This document shows positions 24,182 to 36,513 of a DNA stretch of 64,000 nucleotides, one piece after another. Origin of the DNA: Chlorops oryzae. Lineage: Eukaryota; Arthropoda; Insecta; Diptera; Chloropidae. The position numbers and the translations under genes were made by a program. The stretch spans positions 34,452,502 to 34,516,501 of the forward strand of contig CM035808.1 in NCBI GenBank assembly GCA_020466095.1, read 5' to 3'. The notes below the pieces were generated by a model, which did not search any database, was not told where the DNA came from, and saw only the letters and a program-made list of their open reading frames with translations. How positions within the stretch are numbered: position 1 is the first letter of the stretch; every line of letters begins with the position of its first letter.

Positions 24182-24528
24182 AAATTCGACGTTTTCCGGC
24201 ATATCGGATGTGATGGTTGATCGTTTTCCATGAGGATTTTATGTGAGGTTATAGAAGAAAAAAATGGTTTCTAAAATGCTCAGGGTAAATATTGATTGTA
24301 ACTATTTCGTTTGGACTGTGGGGAAATATTAATGAAAAATCCTTCGAAAAGGTTAAATCCCTTCTTTTAATTAGCGAATATTCCAAGCCTATGCACGAGT
24401 ATCGCCAAATGGATCTCCTCACCCTTGGCTCTATCAGCCCTATGCTACACAAATGAATATTCCCGCACAATCCTCAACCCGAGAGCCACGTCACTCCCCA
24501 CCCAAAACACTTAGAATAACATAACCAG
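24182..24528. other. 3' flank of paralogue 1
   Basis: No coding sequence. It should contain the 3' end of the upstream transcript, but I cannot point to a standard polyadenylation signal. Confidence 0.35.
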
Positions 24529-24722
24529 CCCTGTTCTAAATTAGTATTCCCCAGGATTTTTTCCCCTGGACATTTTTCTCCGAAAAAAAAGAGAGAGAGA
24601 GAGAGTAAAACTGTTCGAATTTCTTACTTCCTTCGTATTCTCTTCCCAGTGTGTTTAGAATGAGAGGATATTTTTCGAGTCCGCAGGGAAAACTCCTCGG
24701 AAATATTTAAAATTGGGCTGTA
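24529..24722. mobile_element. Fold-back repeat family F (MITE-like)
   Basis: The left end CAGCCCTGTTCTAAATTAG and the right end, read in reverse (CAGCCCAATTTTAAATATT), form imperfect terminal inverted repeats. The interior has a GA microsatellite (24589-24606) and the phrase CTTCCCAGTGTG, also found at 54340-54360. No target duplication is obvious. Copies exist at 22870, 52017 and 54189. Confidence 0.5.
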
Positions 24723-25144
24723 TTGTATACAGTCGATCCTGAAAAGAGTAAACCTCGGTTAGAGTACGCACCTTGGTGGTGTGAACACATGCACTGAGGC
24801 TTATGTATACACACAGAAAAATAAACGCTGTAAGAACAAAAATTTTTCGTTCTTGATAAACTGTAGCAAAAAAGTATTCAAATCAAATGCAAAAATATTG
24901 AATCAACATATTTGTATCAAGCACTTTACGACTTTTTTAGCAACAGTGCCGCTTTCAACGAGACAACGAAAAAATCTATTTGAACTAAATTAAAATCATT
25001 TCGGCCAACATTTTTACATTCAAAAATTGACACATTGTTAAAAGAAAAACGAAATACTTGAACTAAGAACGATGAATTATTGCAAAAAATGTTATGAAAC
25101 ATACAAGAAACTGTTGAAACAACAGCAAAGTATTTGATCTGAGA
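24723..25144. other. Unassigned AT-rich spacer
   Basis: Nothing recognisable between the fold-back element and the SINE. Confidence 0.4.
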
Positions 25145-25390
25145 AGGTAGGTAGGTTGAAAGTGGCTGCCACTTAGGCCGTAGGCCCATTGTGATACCAA
25201 GGAGGTTTTCTTCTGTTTGTGTGAGTGTATGTCTTATTATGTATTGTGTCCCTAACATGCGATTTTTTTAAAAAAACCAGTGCTAGGCTTGGAGCATTAC
25301 ACTCCGTTTCGCCTGTGCCGGGAATCGAACCTCGGACCCTGGGATCAAGAGCATAGCACGTATCCGCTAACGCTATCCCAGAGCCACTTG
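25145..25390 (-). mobile_element. SINE family A, full-length copy
   Basis: On the minus strand the head reads GGGATAGCGTTAGCGGATAC (box A) and GAGGTTCGATTCCCGGCAC (box B). Then come a gap and the body GGACACAATACATAATAAG ... GTGGCAGCCACTTTCAACC, ending in CTACCTACC. The body matches 3948-4050 closely. The complete head-plus-body structure of about 245 bases marks it as a tRNA-derived SINE. Confidence 0.7.
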
Positions 25391-25504
25391 ATCTGAGAAA
25401 GTAACTGTTAAAAACTTTATTTGTCTTGAAGTGTTGCATAGGTTTCTAATTTTTTTCTTTTTGCTGCTCTCTGCCTTAAGTCCACATTCAATCGCCCGGC
25501 AATG

Positions 25505-25575
25505 TTTCGATAGCTCAGTGGTTTCAGCTGTGACTTGACAATCGAGAGGTTCGGGATTCTCTCACTGCTGGCGGC
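25505..25575 (+). mobile_element. tRNA-like SINE head
   Basis: CGATAGCTCAGTGGTTTCAG is a box A-containing D arm, and GAGAGGTTCGGGATTCTC supplies the box B. No matching acceptor stem is seen, and a T- and A-rich tail follows. It is probably a SINE remnant rather than a tRNA. Confidence 0.45.
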
Positions 25576-25773
25576 GAGAATTTTTCTAAATTTTTACATT
25601 TTTTAAATTTTTTTTTTTGTTCATAGTTTAGTTGTGTATGAAGACAAAATTTTCCCCCTACATTTTTAAGGTTCTATTTATTTTTTTTTTTAATGGTTCA
25701 TTTTCAAGTAAAAAAAATTGGGAGTGAAAAATTCGTTATGCTCAACTGAGCATATTGACCAATAAATTAAATG

Positions 25774-25852
25774 CGTTCCTTTAGCGTAATGGTTAAGACC
25801 TTCGCCCAGTGAACTTTGGAGGTCAGCGGTTCGAGGATCGGCCGAGACGAGA
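25774..25852 (+). mobile_element. tRNA-like SINE head
   Basis: CCTTTAGCGTAATGGTTAAG (box A) and CAGCGGTTCGAGGATCGG (box B) are correctly spaced for a polymerase III promoter. An A-rich, low-complexity tail follows (25855-25965), as expected for a SINE. It is different in sequence from the head at 25505. Confidence 0.5.
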
Positions 25853-28800
25853 AAAAGATTTATCATAAAAACAATAAATAAAAAAATAATACTTATAAAA
25901 AAAATAATAAATACAAGTAAAAAAAAAAGTCAAAAACAAAATAAAAATTTTTTTTCTCAGTCGCTAATATTGCATGGGAACAACTTCGGTATTTCAGCCA
26001 AGTACTTTCACTTTCAAGCCAAAGGCGCCCTTATTTTTCAAACAACAATTTTTGTATTTATTCCAACAACGTTAACTATAAGACCAATAACGGAAGCCGT
26101 CATTTAACAACAGTTTATATTTTTGATTGAAATGCTTTAACTTTCAAATTAACTACGGAAAACTTCACAAATTCAAATACTCCTGCGTTTTTGTTACAAA
26201 TTCCTTAAGTTGTTGGGTGCGATTTAACCTATAAAAAAAGTATTTGAAGCAAATTGTAAAATTTTTGTATTTCCAGTGTTTTTCGCTGTGCGTATACTAA
26301 ATATTCGTGAGAAGGCCGTTCAAAAATTATTAGTTGAACGTTGGTAGCAAACGTCCCTATTGAATTTTTTTCATTAACCTGAGCTTCAGGCCTTCCAAAA
26401 ATAAGTTCACTCTATCCAGAGTCGACTGTTTATTTACATACCCAAAACCATCGTGCCTGTTTCTGTGTCCGCACTCAGCATTTAATATACCGTCAGCAGC
26501 ACTCGTAAGCAGAGGCTAGAACGTGGGTGCCATTTTTGGCCAATCGAATTGAGGTACATCAACCTTGAAGTTCTCAAAATGGAATCAAAGAATTATTCAA
26601 TGCTCTTTGAACTTAATTTCCGATTGGCAGCTAGTGATGAAACGAAATGAGTACCTCAATTGTACATGGTTCCAAATTCTTTTACCTTGAAATGACTATG
26701 CCTTTATCAAACCTGCATCATTGCTGCCAGTATGGTGGATTTTCCATATTTTAAAAGAATTTCCTTTCGATCAAAACCTTGATGTTTAAAAGGGTTTTTC
26801 GTAAGACCACGACTACAGAAGAAAGTGCAAAAGAGACTTTCTGAGAACATCAGGAAAATTTTTCGCCCAGCAAACCAACATCGTTTTGCCTGGAATATTA
26901 AAAAAAAGAACGGCCCCAATCACAAAAAGAACTTCACCCAACTCAATGGGGTTTTATTAGTACAAAAAAAAAAAAAAAAACGCAACCGTTGTATCCATCT
27001 CCACAGATAAACGACTAAACGAACATCGGACCTCAGAGCGTAACTCAGCAGGCGTCCTGACTCTTGACTCTTTCAACAAATCGTGGCAATAATTCCCCAT
27101 TTCCATTGGACTGGTCTTCCACATTCGCTGCTAGAATGCCAACGATGAATGCCGAAATATCGAAAGCGGAATGGAAACTGGCGCCAACAGCGTGAAAAGT
27201 GGGATGTCCAAGATCGGACATGTTGGCCAACATAAAGAAATAACAAAACAAACAAAACAAACAAGCGATAAACGCATCCGAAACGAAATGCGTGAAGCGA
27301 GGATTTGTGGGAAAGCCTTCCCGGCGTGATTGAGTGCGATCAATTCGCATTCACAGCGAATTGCTTCTCGACTCTTCGGCTTGTGTGCCCGCGCCTTTCT
27401 GGGCACGATTGACCTCTTCCTGTTTCGAAAGTGAATAAATAAATATCGCATTCCGCATGTTTCGACTGTGCTCAAATGCAAATGAATTCGCAATAAGGAA
27501 AAGCATTGCCCACCACATCGAAGATGCGCGTCCATCTATGACCGCCAATTGAATCTAATCATAAGATACAACAACAAAGCACATCGCAATCCATTGATCA
27601 TTGTCAAATTGTTTTGACGTGGCACATTAATTTCAATTTTTCAACGGAAAAGGCTTCTCGAAGGCGCTAACAATGTCGTAAGACTCTACAGTAGGTATTC
27701 AGGCAATTACGAAATCGCAGTGAATTTTTTTCTGGATATTTTTCATTAATTATATTTATGTATTTTCATTTATTTGAAATTGAAATTAATTTACTATATT
27801 TTGGAACCTCTATGAACAATCAATTTTTTTTTTTTTTTTCGTTGATAACAATATATTTTTTGTTTTCCTCACTTCAATCAAGAAATTTAAAATTGGAAAA
27901 AAAATAAATTCAAACGGAATTCGATATTCACGCGGAATTGAAAGCGCCTTCATTAAATCGTAAAACAATTCTTGAGTGCTCGATATAAGAAAAAAGTGTC
28001 ACTGGCGTTAAAAAGTCAATTAATCGAGTTCGTAAATTCACTTTAAAATATTACATCAATAAAGAAAATAAATAAATAAATAAAAAGCAAATAAAAAATT
28101 GTTTGAAAATTCACACGAAATTGCAAATTTATCAATTGCTATTCCTATGCGGCAAATACCAATATCCCATCGCTGTTCAGCTCAGTTTTAAGTGCAAATT
28201 CCATTTTCGATTGTGTTTTATGATTTCAAAGTGATTTTAATTGAAACGCGGAAATGTCACGAAGAAGAAAAGGCGAGATCAAATATTTTCCCCCTTTGCG
28301 GATGCTCTTTAAGCATTTTTTTTAGTGTCTGTTAGCGGCTTCCGAGGGCGCTTTAAGGAGTTAGACTTATGAAACCACTTCAAAAAATCATTTTTTTTTT
28401 TGTAAATTTATAAGTGAACCCCACTAAGAATAAGCTCTAATAAAATCAGACCGAAATTCGAAGTTTTAAAGAAGTTACAGCTTAAAATCACCGACGCGCC
28501 CTCGGCGACTTGTTCTGCTCTTGAAAATTGAAAATTTATTTAAATTTTCTCGAAACGGCATTTTCTGGTACGGTCAACGGGCTACAGACCAAACTATTCA
28601 ATCGATTGCTTTGAAACTTTAATATATTCTTTCACTTATTAATAGTTCTCGCCGGTACCAGAATTGTTTTTTTTTTTAAATATATTTATCGAGCCATCAG
28701 CTTTCAAGCTGTGTGCTAAAATTCTCAGAAGCTTTAAAATTTGGTTCAAGTTTTGAGTCAAGTTAACTTGTTCCAAATTTGAAATTCTTCAGGCACTCCA

Positions 28801-30395
28801 AACGTGAAGATGTGTCACAGTCACGAAGTGGCGTAAAATAGATTTTCCACACTTTTTTCCACATTATTTTATGAAATTTAATAACTCTGGTACGGACGAT
28901 AACGACAGACGTACCTAAAAATGATCCATTCGATTTTTTGTGTTTCCGACAATATGAAGAGCCTCTACCGTGTTGACCAACAACCTACTTTTTTAATGTA
29001 TAGGTGGTTTAACTGAAAAAAATATTAATAAAAATATTGTTGTCTTATGGAAAAAAATTTCAAAAAATAGGTGAAATTTATGCGTTTACATCAGACCCTT
29101 AACGCCATTCTACTATACTTAGCGGCCGACAACTCTTTGACCGCCTCTTCTTCGGCTTTCTGATCTCTCACACGCAAATCCTTCGATTGACTGCATGCAG
29201 TAATTAATCTTTAATTCTTTTATTTTTAAAATGTTGCCGAAGAATTTAAGAAATTCTTTTTAAAACCCATAAATCAATTTCTGTTGAAAGTATTTGATGA
29301 CTTCATTGCCAGAGCTTAACACGAATGAAATTAATCGATGAATTCATAACGAGAAAAAAAAAATCCGATTCAACGCATATGTGCAAATTTTTATTGCCTC
29401 ATCGGGTTTCGTCACAAGAAAATATTTCCATTTCATTAAAAAGTGCAACATACTTTTTTACGACTCAAATCCGAAAGGAAAACACCTTCGACAATTACCG
29501 AATGTTTTTCTTCCAGCTAAAAAAAAAAAAAAACAAAACAATTTCACCCCTCAAGATTCGTGAAATCCGATACCCTCGGTTGGATTTTTTTTTTTTTGCT
29601 TTTTTTTCTCGCCCATTGACATTTATTGCGTTCCCATTTGATACAATTATCTTTGTGGCCTTTTCCTTAAATCTTTTTCTCTAAATGTAAAAGCATGTAT
29701 GACGAAATGGACGTGAGCACACTAAAAGGGATGCAAGGATTATTCAATTCGAAGCTGAATTCTTCGATGGGACAGAAGAAGGGATGATTTCTCAGAAGCT
29801 CAATTTGGCGAAAGTGCAAACAAAAATTATTTAAACAATTCAAAATAAATATTTGAGTGGGATTTTTATTGACTTTGTAGAATTTAGGTATTTAGCTGCA
29901 AGGCACTTCAAGCAAAATCGAATGAAATGAACAGCCTTAAAAGGGTTTAGCCACGATATTATATTTTTTTTGTTAAATTTGGGACATTTTTGATTGGAGA
30001 AACAAATTCCTATTGGAAATTGGATGTACCTACCCTTATGAAAGTTTCGATAGTAAATAAGTTAAGTTAACACAAATTGGACACAGAGTGGACAGGCCTT
30101 TAATTTTAGATATCGATGAATATCGATTATTTTATATAGAAAGGTGACTGGAGGAAATTTTCATCAACTATCAAATCAAATTATTTAAAATAGCTTGGTT
30201 AGCTCAAAAAAGGTGGAAAATGCCACTAGCTTCTGTTCAAGCCGATGACTAAGACGATGACTTTCTCGCATGGACCGCCGATACAGTTCGCCATCGACCA
30301 TTGTCGTGTCTTGCCTGCCTTTTAGAGAAATGTTTTCAAAAAGAATTTTCTTCATTTTATTTTTCCTCAATTCAAGGAATTATGAAAGCCTCAAT
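25853..30395. other. Long noncoding stretch, probably intronic
   Basis: No supported gene. If the pigs transcription unit extends this far on the minus strand, this is intron. A-rich low-complexity sequence lies at 25855-25965, with long T or A runs near 26967 and 27823. The block 27020-27560 is GC-richer, but its frames on the minus strand overlap each other and look non-coding. Around 28330-28880, phrases such as CGCCCTCGGCGACTTG may derive from an old repeat. Confidence 0.35.
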
Positions 30396-30751
30396 ATTCC
30401 AACCGAATTGAATGCATCACAATTGTGGCGATCATTAGACATACTCGGGGAACAATTTATCAAGAATGCTGAAGCGCATCGCTGCACTTCATACGAAAGG
30501 AAATGCAAATGAATCCTGAAAATTGCGATTTCGATGACACCGAATGGGAATAGCGGAACGGGTTGGCGAAGGAAGAGCTAAATTTGCGACGACAATTACG
30601 CGAATTACAAATTGGCGCGGCGCGGCGCGGCAGCGACAGCAATCGCAGCAGTGGCGGCGCAGCTAATTTATGCGACGGTGACTGTGACTCTGAAAAAGAT
30701 TTACTTCGGCGACAACGTTCAGCGATCGACGATGAAATGCGACAAATGTGA
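30396..30751 (+). pseudogene. Broken coding-like stretch, product unknown
   Basis: Two overlapping frames together look like a protein. One gives LNASQLWRSLDILGEQFIKN at about 30405-30465. The next frame runs from 30473 to a stop at 30749-30751 and includes KEMQMNPENCDFDDTEWE and LNLRRQLREL, which looks like a coiled coil, then an SNRSSGGAA linker. It is interrupted by an in-frame TAG at 30551-30553, and a frame change separates it from the first part. GC and arginine/serine codon content rise here relative to the flanks. It may be a decayed gene or retrocopy, a chance feature, or a real exon damaged by sequence errors. Confidence 0.3.
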
Positions 30752-32036
30752 AATGGTCATAAAAAGAACAACAGTGTAAACTTGAGGACATGTCCCAATT
30801 GGAAATTGTGTGTACAATTTTGTGACGTTTGTGATTTTTAGCGGGCTTAAAAAATTTCCCAAAAATATGTGAAATCATAAGCTCGGACACGATTTCGGGA
30901 GTGATAACCTACGCCGACAATGAATACATACATATCTTCGAAGAAGTAATTGGTCATTGGTAATTTTTTGTGACATTTCCTACGAGCCGTTGCGCTCGAA
31001 AAGCAGAAGAGGGAGTTCGCTTGTTGCATGAAACAATTTGCATGCACTTTGCATATGGCGCTGGCATTCATATCTACAAATGCATACGCTTGTCCGTGAT
31101 GCTCAAGAAGAACGTCCTCACTCCGACCCCACCCCCGGCCCGCAAAAAAATAATCGAGAGATATCCGAATCACTCTGTTCCTCGCAGCAGACGCTTTGAA
31201 TGGTCTTAGTAAATCTCATCGGTGGATGCCTTTGTTCTTCACGGTCGTTAGTCATTTGGAATTTTGCACTTCGATGCAGCGGTCCATGGGATGCCGTCTC
31301 CCTAACAGTAGCCCAACATGAGGGGCTGTGCGACTGAGTGACATATGCATTTGCATCTTCGACGTGCTTGGCGCTTTTATTTACTCGCGCATCGCGATGA
31401 GCAGAGCATCATCTCAAGAGGTTTCAATGCGCTTTCGCGATTTTTTCCCATATTTTTGTGTCGAATTGAAAAGAAAATCATATAAACATATATACATAAA
31501 TACATATGTATATAAGAAATAAAAGAAGAACTCGCACTTGAGTTGTCAACTCAGCAAAAAAAAAAAAAAGAAGAGAATATCGAAAAACTGTTTCCCTAAG
31601 TGCATTCAAGAGGAGCGATATGTACGCATCCACACATTGTTGCATTGTTGCGGTGCCACTTGAATTGCCTGATGCCTTCTACATTTTCGCACTTTTGTTT
31701 TCTGACAGCGTGAATATTCGACGCTTCGCGATTTGAGAAATGCAATTTACCCTTAATGGCTAGGGATGTGATTTTGTAATCGATTTCGAAAGGCAATTGT
31801 GATAATTCAAGTGGTATCTTTATAGTTTTTTTAACGGGATTTTAATCACTTATCTACTCAACTGAGGCATTTTGCTTAGAACTCGTCTGGTGCGGGGAAC
31901 ATTTTCCAATTGGGAGGGCCGTCTCAATTTAAATTGACTTTTTTGTTTTTATACAGATGGGCATCGGCGTTGAGACTTAAGAGCTCTCCCATTACTTTTT
32001 ATGACACATAATTTGAATTTTCAGAAGAGGCACATA
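30752..32036. other. Unassigned noncoding stretch
   Basis: No supported gene. A TACATA-type microsatellite lies at about 31485-31515 and an A run near 31555. Confidence 0.35.
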
Positions 32037-32917
32037 TGGGCATTTCCACAGAAAGGTCTACCGGAAATGAAAATGCCCCAGTTCCTTAAAACAATTTTTG
32101 GGTATGTACTATCATAGTAACACATCTGAATTCCACTATTTAAGAAGATTGGTGGTTATAGTCAGCCCTCATTTCTGTAAAACATAGGGAAAGGCTTATT
32201 TTGTTGTATTTGTATTTCTTAAATTACCTTTAAAAATGCTTTATCTATGAAATTTGGGCCATTTTAGTAACCTGATCAATGGAAGTTATCGTCCTTAATA
32301 ATTCCATTCAGAAGAATCAACCAAAACAACAACAACAAAAATTCTTTAACGAATAAGTTGATAATTATCTTCTAATTACGCAAGCTCAATTAAATATTGT
32401 TTTTGATAAAATTTATTATTGGCCCTTCTATTTATAATACCAGAATTTATGAATTAAAAGGAAAAAAGGTTAAAATAAAAGACTATTTTCATGACTAAAA
32501 CCCTTTTGAAATTTTAGTAACGTAACGCCAGGTAACGTAACGCCAGGTAATTAAGGCCAATAAAAAACGAACGACAAACGATTTTACAATTTTAAAACTT
32601 GGAAAATGAACTCTTATAAATTCCAATCTTATTGCTATAAGTTTAATACGAAAAGTTTTGCGAAATTAGCAGAGTTTTGCAATCTTGTAATCTAAGTCAA
32701 AAACCCACTTCTGTTTTTCGTAACGTAACGCTAGGACACGTTTTTGCTTCAATACTCAAATCCTTATGGTCTATTGGTCTAATTTTTTTAACTGAACATA
32801 GTGCTACTTTATTAGTATGCAAATATTAAAAAACTTTTTTTAAATTTGCAATTCTTCATTTAAAAAAAATTTTGTTTTTCGTTCGAATGTCACGTCACGT
32901 CAAAATGGAAATGCCCA
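32037..32917. mobile_element. Nonautonomous DNA element with 17-bp matching ends and TA target site
   Basis: The phrase ACATATGGGCATTTCCA occurs at 32032-32048 and, in reverse complement, at 32906-32922. With TA taken as the duplicated target site (32035-32036 and 32918-32919), the element is 881 bp with terminal repeats TGGGCATTTCCA. Inside are repeats of GTAACGTAACGCCAGG (about 32517-32550, and again near 32720). No transposase is encoded. TA target duplication fits the Tc1/mariner superfamily, but the family is not identified. Confidence 0.5.
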
Positions 32918-34915
32918 TATGTATATTTGTTGCTGTACCTTGAAAATATTGAAGATCTTTTGGAAATCTAGAAATTTCAAATGTCAAAAGTCATCAAAGC
33001 ATTTCGGCTATACTTTAAATCATAAAAAATCCTTCAACTTTTATGAATTAAAAAAATTTCACTTCAAAACCAAAAAAAAATCATTGCCCAGCCATGAAGA
33101 AAATCTGACCCAAAACTGCATGAGCCCAATTCAACGTGTGAATTTAGTGTGCCTGGCACAAAGCCCGCGGCAAAGGATTCTGAAGAGTCTTTTAAAAGAG
33201 TAAATGCTATTAATTAAGATAGAAATTATAAAAAACAACCAAGGACCTCGCTTTAATAGCAGCGCTTTTTAAAAGCCATTTTCAATTAAGGCCCCCCCGC
33301 TTAACGTGATCCGTCGCATGTTCGTACATGTGCACCTGTACGCTTCACGCCGGCATGGCAACGTGCCGTCGAACATGCGCTCCCATAACATCACATCGGT
33401 GTGTCCTTGTCAGCATAAAATTTTTACAGAATGTAATGTGTTCACGATAGAAATCCGTGGGCAGATAGGACGATGGCATATCCTATTTATGAAATGAAAT
33501 TAAATTATAGGCAAGCAGGTACGAGGCTGCAGCCTGGCACATCCATGAAGTTCCGTCTGTCTGTGGCATGTTTATTTGCTCCGGAACAAAGTGAACGCGG
33601 ATGACATAAACAGCAACGGCAACTGACGACTGAGGACTGAGCGAGGTCGGTCGATGGAAAAGCTTTTAAGTTAAAACGAACATGGTATTTGTAGTGGTTC
33701 AACGTGGTACGTTGTCCTGGAAAATGCCTACTCAAAAAAATCGAATGGGAAGGTGAAATGAAAACGAGGCGGAAACCAGAGCGACATGCAAGGAACTTTT
33801 AAATAACGAGAGAGTATCCTTGGCTTACAGCCAAACGGACGAAAAGTCATTAAGCTTTCAGGACTGGCATTTAAAAGCTATTTATTCGAAATGTTAACAA
33901 ATGGATATTAACAGAAATTGAGGACGATTGAAATGAAGATGGATGGTCGCCCTGAAAAGTTATTAAGAAATTAATGTTTTGAAGGAAATACAAAAGAGCC
34001 TTGTGCGAGAGATCGGATTTTAAAAGTTGGGGAAGTACCTAAGTAGGGATACCAAGGATACTTTGTATGTCTGCTTCTTAGTCCTGGTCGTCACTAAATG
34101 GTTAGACAGACTTTAAAACTTGAGATGCCATATAATTGGTCTTAAATGCGTGGAAAGTCAAGGAGTAAAAAAAAAATTCAAAAGTGGCACCCATGAAGAA
34201 TTCATAAAAGAAAGACCTGTACCCTTTGAAATTATTTATGCTGTTGAATTTACAAATTACAAAAAAAAAAAAAATTCTTTTTACAGCGTTATAAAAACCT
34301 TTTTACGATCGGAAGGGAAATTTCTTTTTGAGGTCGTTAAATTCGATGCATTCATGGGGCACAAAGAAAGTGATTTTCTTTTTCGTGGAACCAACATATG
34401 TGCGCATTCAAATTGAGCAAAGTTTTATGAAATCACGCACGGATCGGACCGAACGGATTTTGATGGTTCTGTCCTCTTGTTGACGGCAGCTTGTGGTTTT
34501 TTTTTTGTGCTTACAATTCCCACATGCCGTTCGGTCAATGCATTTTGGAGCAAATATTTATTTACTTCAAGTTTGATTAGAGGTGTTAAAAATTTATTAT
34601 CATCTACTTTTCAAAAATCAACAAAACGGGTGCATATGCTGAACACGTGGGGGGAATGCGCAGCAAGTGCTAAGCTGCAGTCGAAAATCATTTTTTCCGT
34701 TCATTCAATTCAATTTGATTTCGTCCCAGAGATGAATACCGCGAAGATAAGGAAAAAATTGTGCTTGGAATACCTACTTCAGTTTCGATGTTTTGCGATT
34801 CGTTTAAAGGACTTTCAGGATTTTCGCCTGCGCTTTCCTATGGAAAAAATATCATAAGGTGTTTTCCCAGAAAAATTGGATTAAATATAATCTTTATTAT
34901 TATTTCTGTTTTTCA
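32918..34915. other. Unassigned noncoding stretch
   Basis: No supported gene; open frames here are short and AT-driven. A GC-richer segment lies at about 33300-33420. An A run lies near 34260. Confidence 0.35.
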
Positions 34916-35150
34916 TTTCTTTTCTTTCTCTTTCTCTCTTTCTCTTCTTTTCTCTTTCTCTCTTCTCTCTCTTTTCTCTTCTCTTCTCTCTCTTTCTCTT
35001 TTCTCTCTTTCTCTCTTCTCCTTCTCTTTTTTCTTCTCTTTTCTCTCTTTTTTTCTCTCTTTTCTCTCTCTTTCTCTCTCTCTTTCTCTTCTTTTCTCTC
35101 TCTTTCTCTCTTCTCCTCTCTCTTTCTCTCTCTTTCTCCTCTCTTTCTCT

Positions 35151-35201
<51 letters not shown>

Positions 35202-35278
35202 CTCTCTCCTCTCTTCTTCTCTCTCTCTTTTTCTCTTCTCTTCTCTTCTCTCTCTTTTTCTCTTCTCTCCTCTTCTTC

Positions 35279-35311
<33 letters not shown>

Positions 35312-35428
35312 CTCTCTCTCTTTCTCTCTCTTTCTCTCTCCTTCTTTCTCTCTCACTCTCTTTCTCTCTTCTCTCTCTCTTTCTCTCTCTCTCTTCTCTC
35401 TTTCTTTTTCTCTCTCTTTCTCTCTCAC

Positions 35429-35460
<32 letters not shown>

Positions 35461-35552
35461 ATTTCTCTCTCTCATTCTCTTTCTCTCTTTCTCTCTTTTT
35501 TCTCTCTTCTTTCTCTCTCTTTCTCTCTCTCTCTTCTCATCATAGACTTACT
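34916..35552. repeat. Giant CT-rich microsatellite
   Basis: About 640 bases consisting only of C and T on the plus strand, as mixtures of CTCT and CTTT, with a pure CT tract at 35156-35194. In the sense of the pigs gene it is a purine tract of GAGA and GAAA units. Very long open frames exist on both strands (serine/leucine-rich on plus, arginine/glutamate-rich on minus). They are artefacts of a stop-free dinucleotide-like repeat. Confidence 0.95.
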
Positions 35553-36394
35553 CATTTCTCATCTCTGAAACTCTTTTTTTCGAATCTCTCTTTCTTTCTC
35601 GAATCTCTCTAAATCTCTCTTTATTCTATCTCATCTATTGAATTATTCGATCTCTTTATTCTACTTTATTTAACATCACTCTTTCACATTTCTAAGATCT
35701 AACTCTACTTCTCTCTTAATACAAATCTCTACTCTCTTTCTCTCACCCATCTGTTCTTAATCTCAAATCTCTTTCATCTCTCTCATTTCAAAATCAATTA
35801 TATCATTAGAACTTATAACAATGTTTCAAATGATCGAAAACATCGATGTTATTCGAAGTGGTCTGCTTGACTAGATTCTGTTAAATGGACGGATTCCTAA
35901 AAATGTCCACTCTCGATTATTTGAATGATCGATTATTGAAATTATCGATTATTAATTTATAGATTATTTGAACTATCGATTATTCAACTAAGGATCTGAA
36001 GCTCTAACGAGATACAACCGATAAATAAGACAAACTTACACATCTTCATGCCACATCACGTCGTGAAAAATCATCAGAAAATCTGCGAGTTTTATGTGTC
36101 TCATTTAACAAACAAAATGAGAATTATAGGCGTCATGCTAAAATGCGTTAACTATAGTAACAATTTATGCAGAATAGAGTAAGAAAGACTTTACAATTCG
36201 GAGCTTTGTATATTACCACGTGATATAAATTGAGAAAGAATACTTTTGCACAATATTTAAGTAATTAAATTTAAAGTTTTTATTATAGAAAGACCATTAA
36301 TTTAACTCTTTAAAATGGGGGATATTTAAATGTTAAACATCTAAACCACTAGCAATTCGAAAACCAAATTAATTTAAATTTTAAAATATATCTT
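35553..36394. other. Decayed CT tract and ATCGATTATT repeats
   Basis: No gene. From 35553 to about 35790 the CT repeat continues in degenerate form. At about 35913-35985 the decamer-like motif ATCGATTATT recurs four to five times. If pigs is transcribed through here, this is the start of its first coding intron. Confidence 0.5.
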
Positions 36395-36404
36395 CCGATA
36401 GCAC

Positions 36405-36421
36405 TATCGATACTATCGATA
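36405..36421. promoter_or_regulatory. Paired TATCGATA (DRE-like) sites
   Basis: Two exact copies of the palindrome TATCGATA lie at 36405-36412 and 36414-36421, one base apart. Further CGATA and ATCGA words lie at 36396 and 36431. TATCGATA is the DNA replication-related element bound by DREF in Drosophila, and CGATA clusters are also bound by the insulator protein BEAF-32. The sites lie about 90 bases past the pigs splice donor. Function is inferred from sequence only. Confidence 0.45.
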
Positions 36422-36513
36422 TTTCAGACTATCGACTAAATCTTAATCCTATTCTTAAAGCTTTCATATTTCTAGTAAAAAAAAAATACCAATGGAAAAT
36501 GTTCTCCACCTAC

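Noticed and set aside
27045..27535. Overlapping minus-strand frames of 63-134 codons in a GC-richer block
   Set aside because: Three frames overlap with equal claims and none resembles a known protein; likely chance frames.
34761..35612. Long open frames of 170-283 codons on both strands
   Set aside because: They are stop-free only because the sequence is a C/T microsatellite; the peptides are serine/leucine or arginine/glutamate runs.
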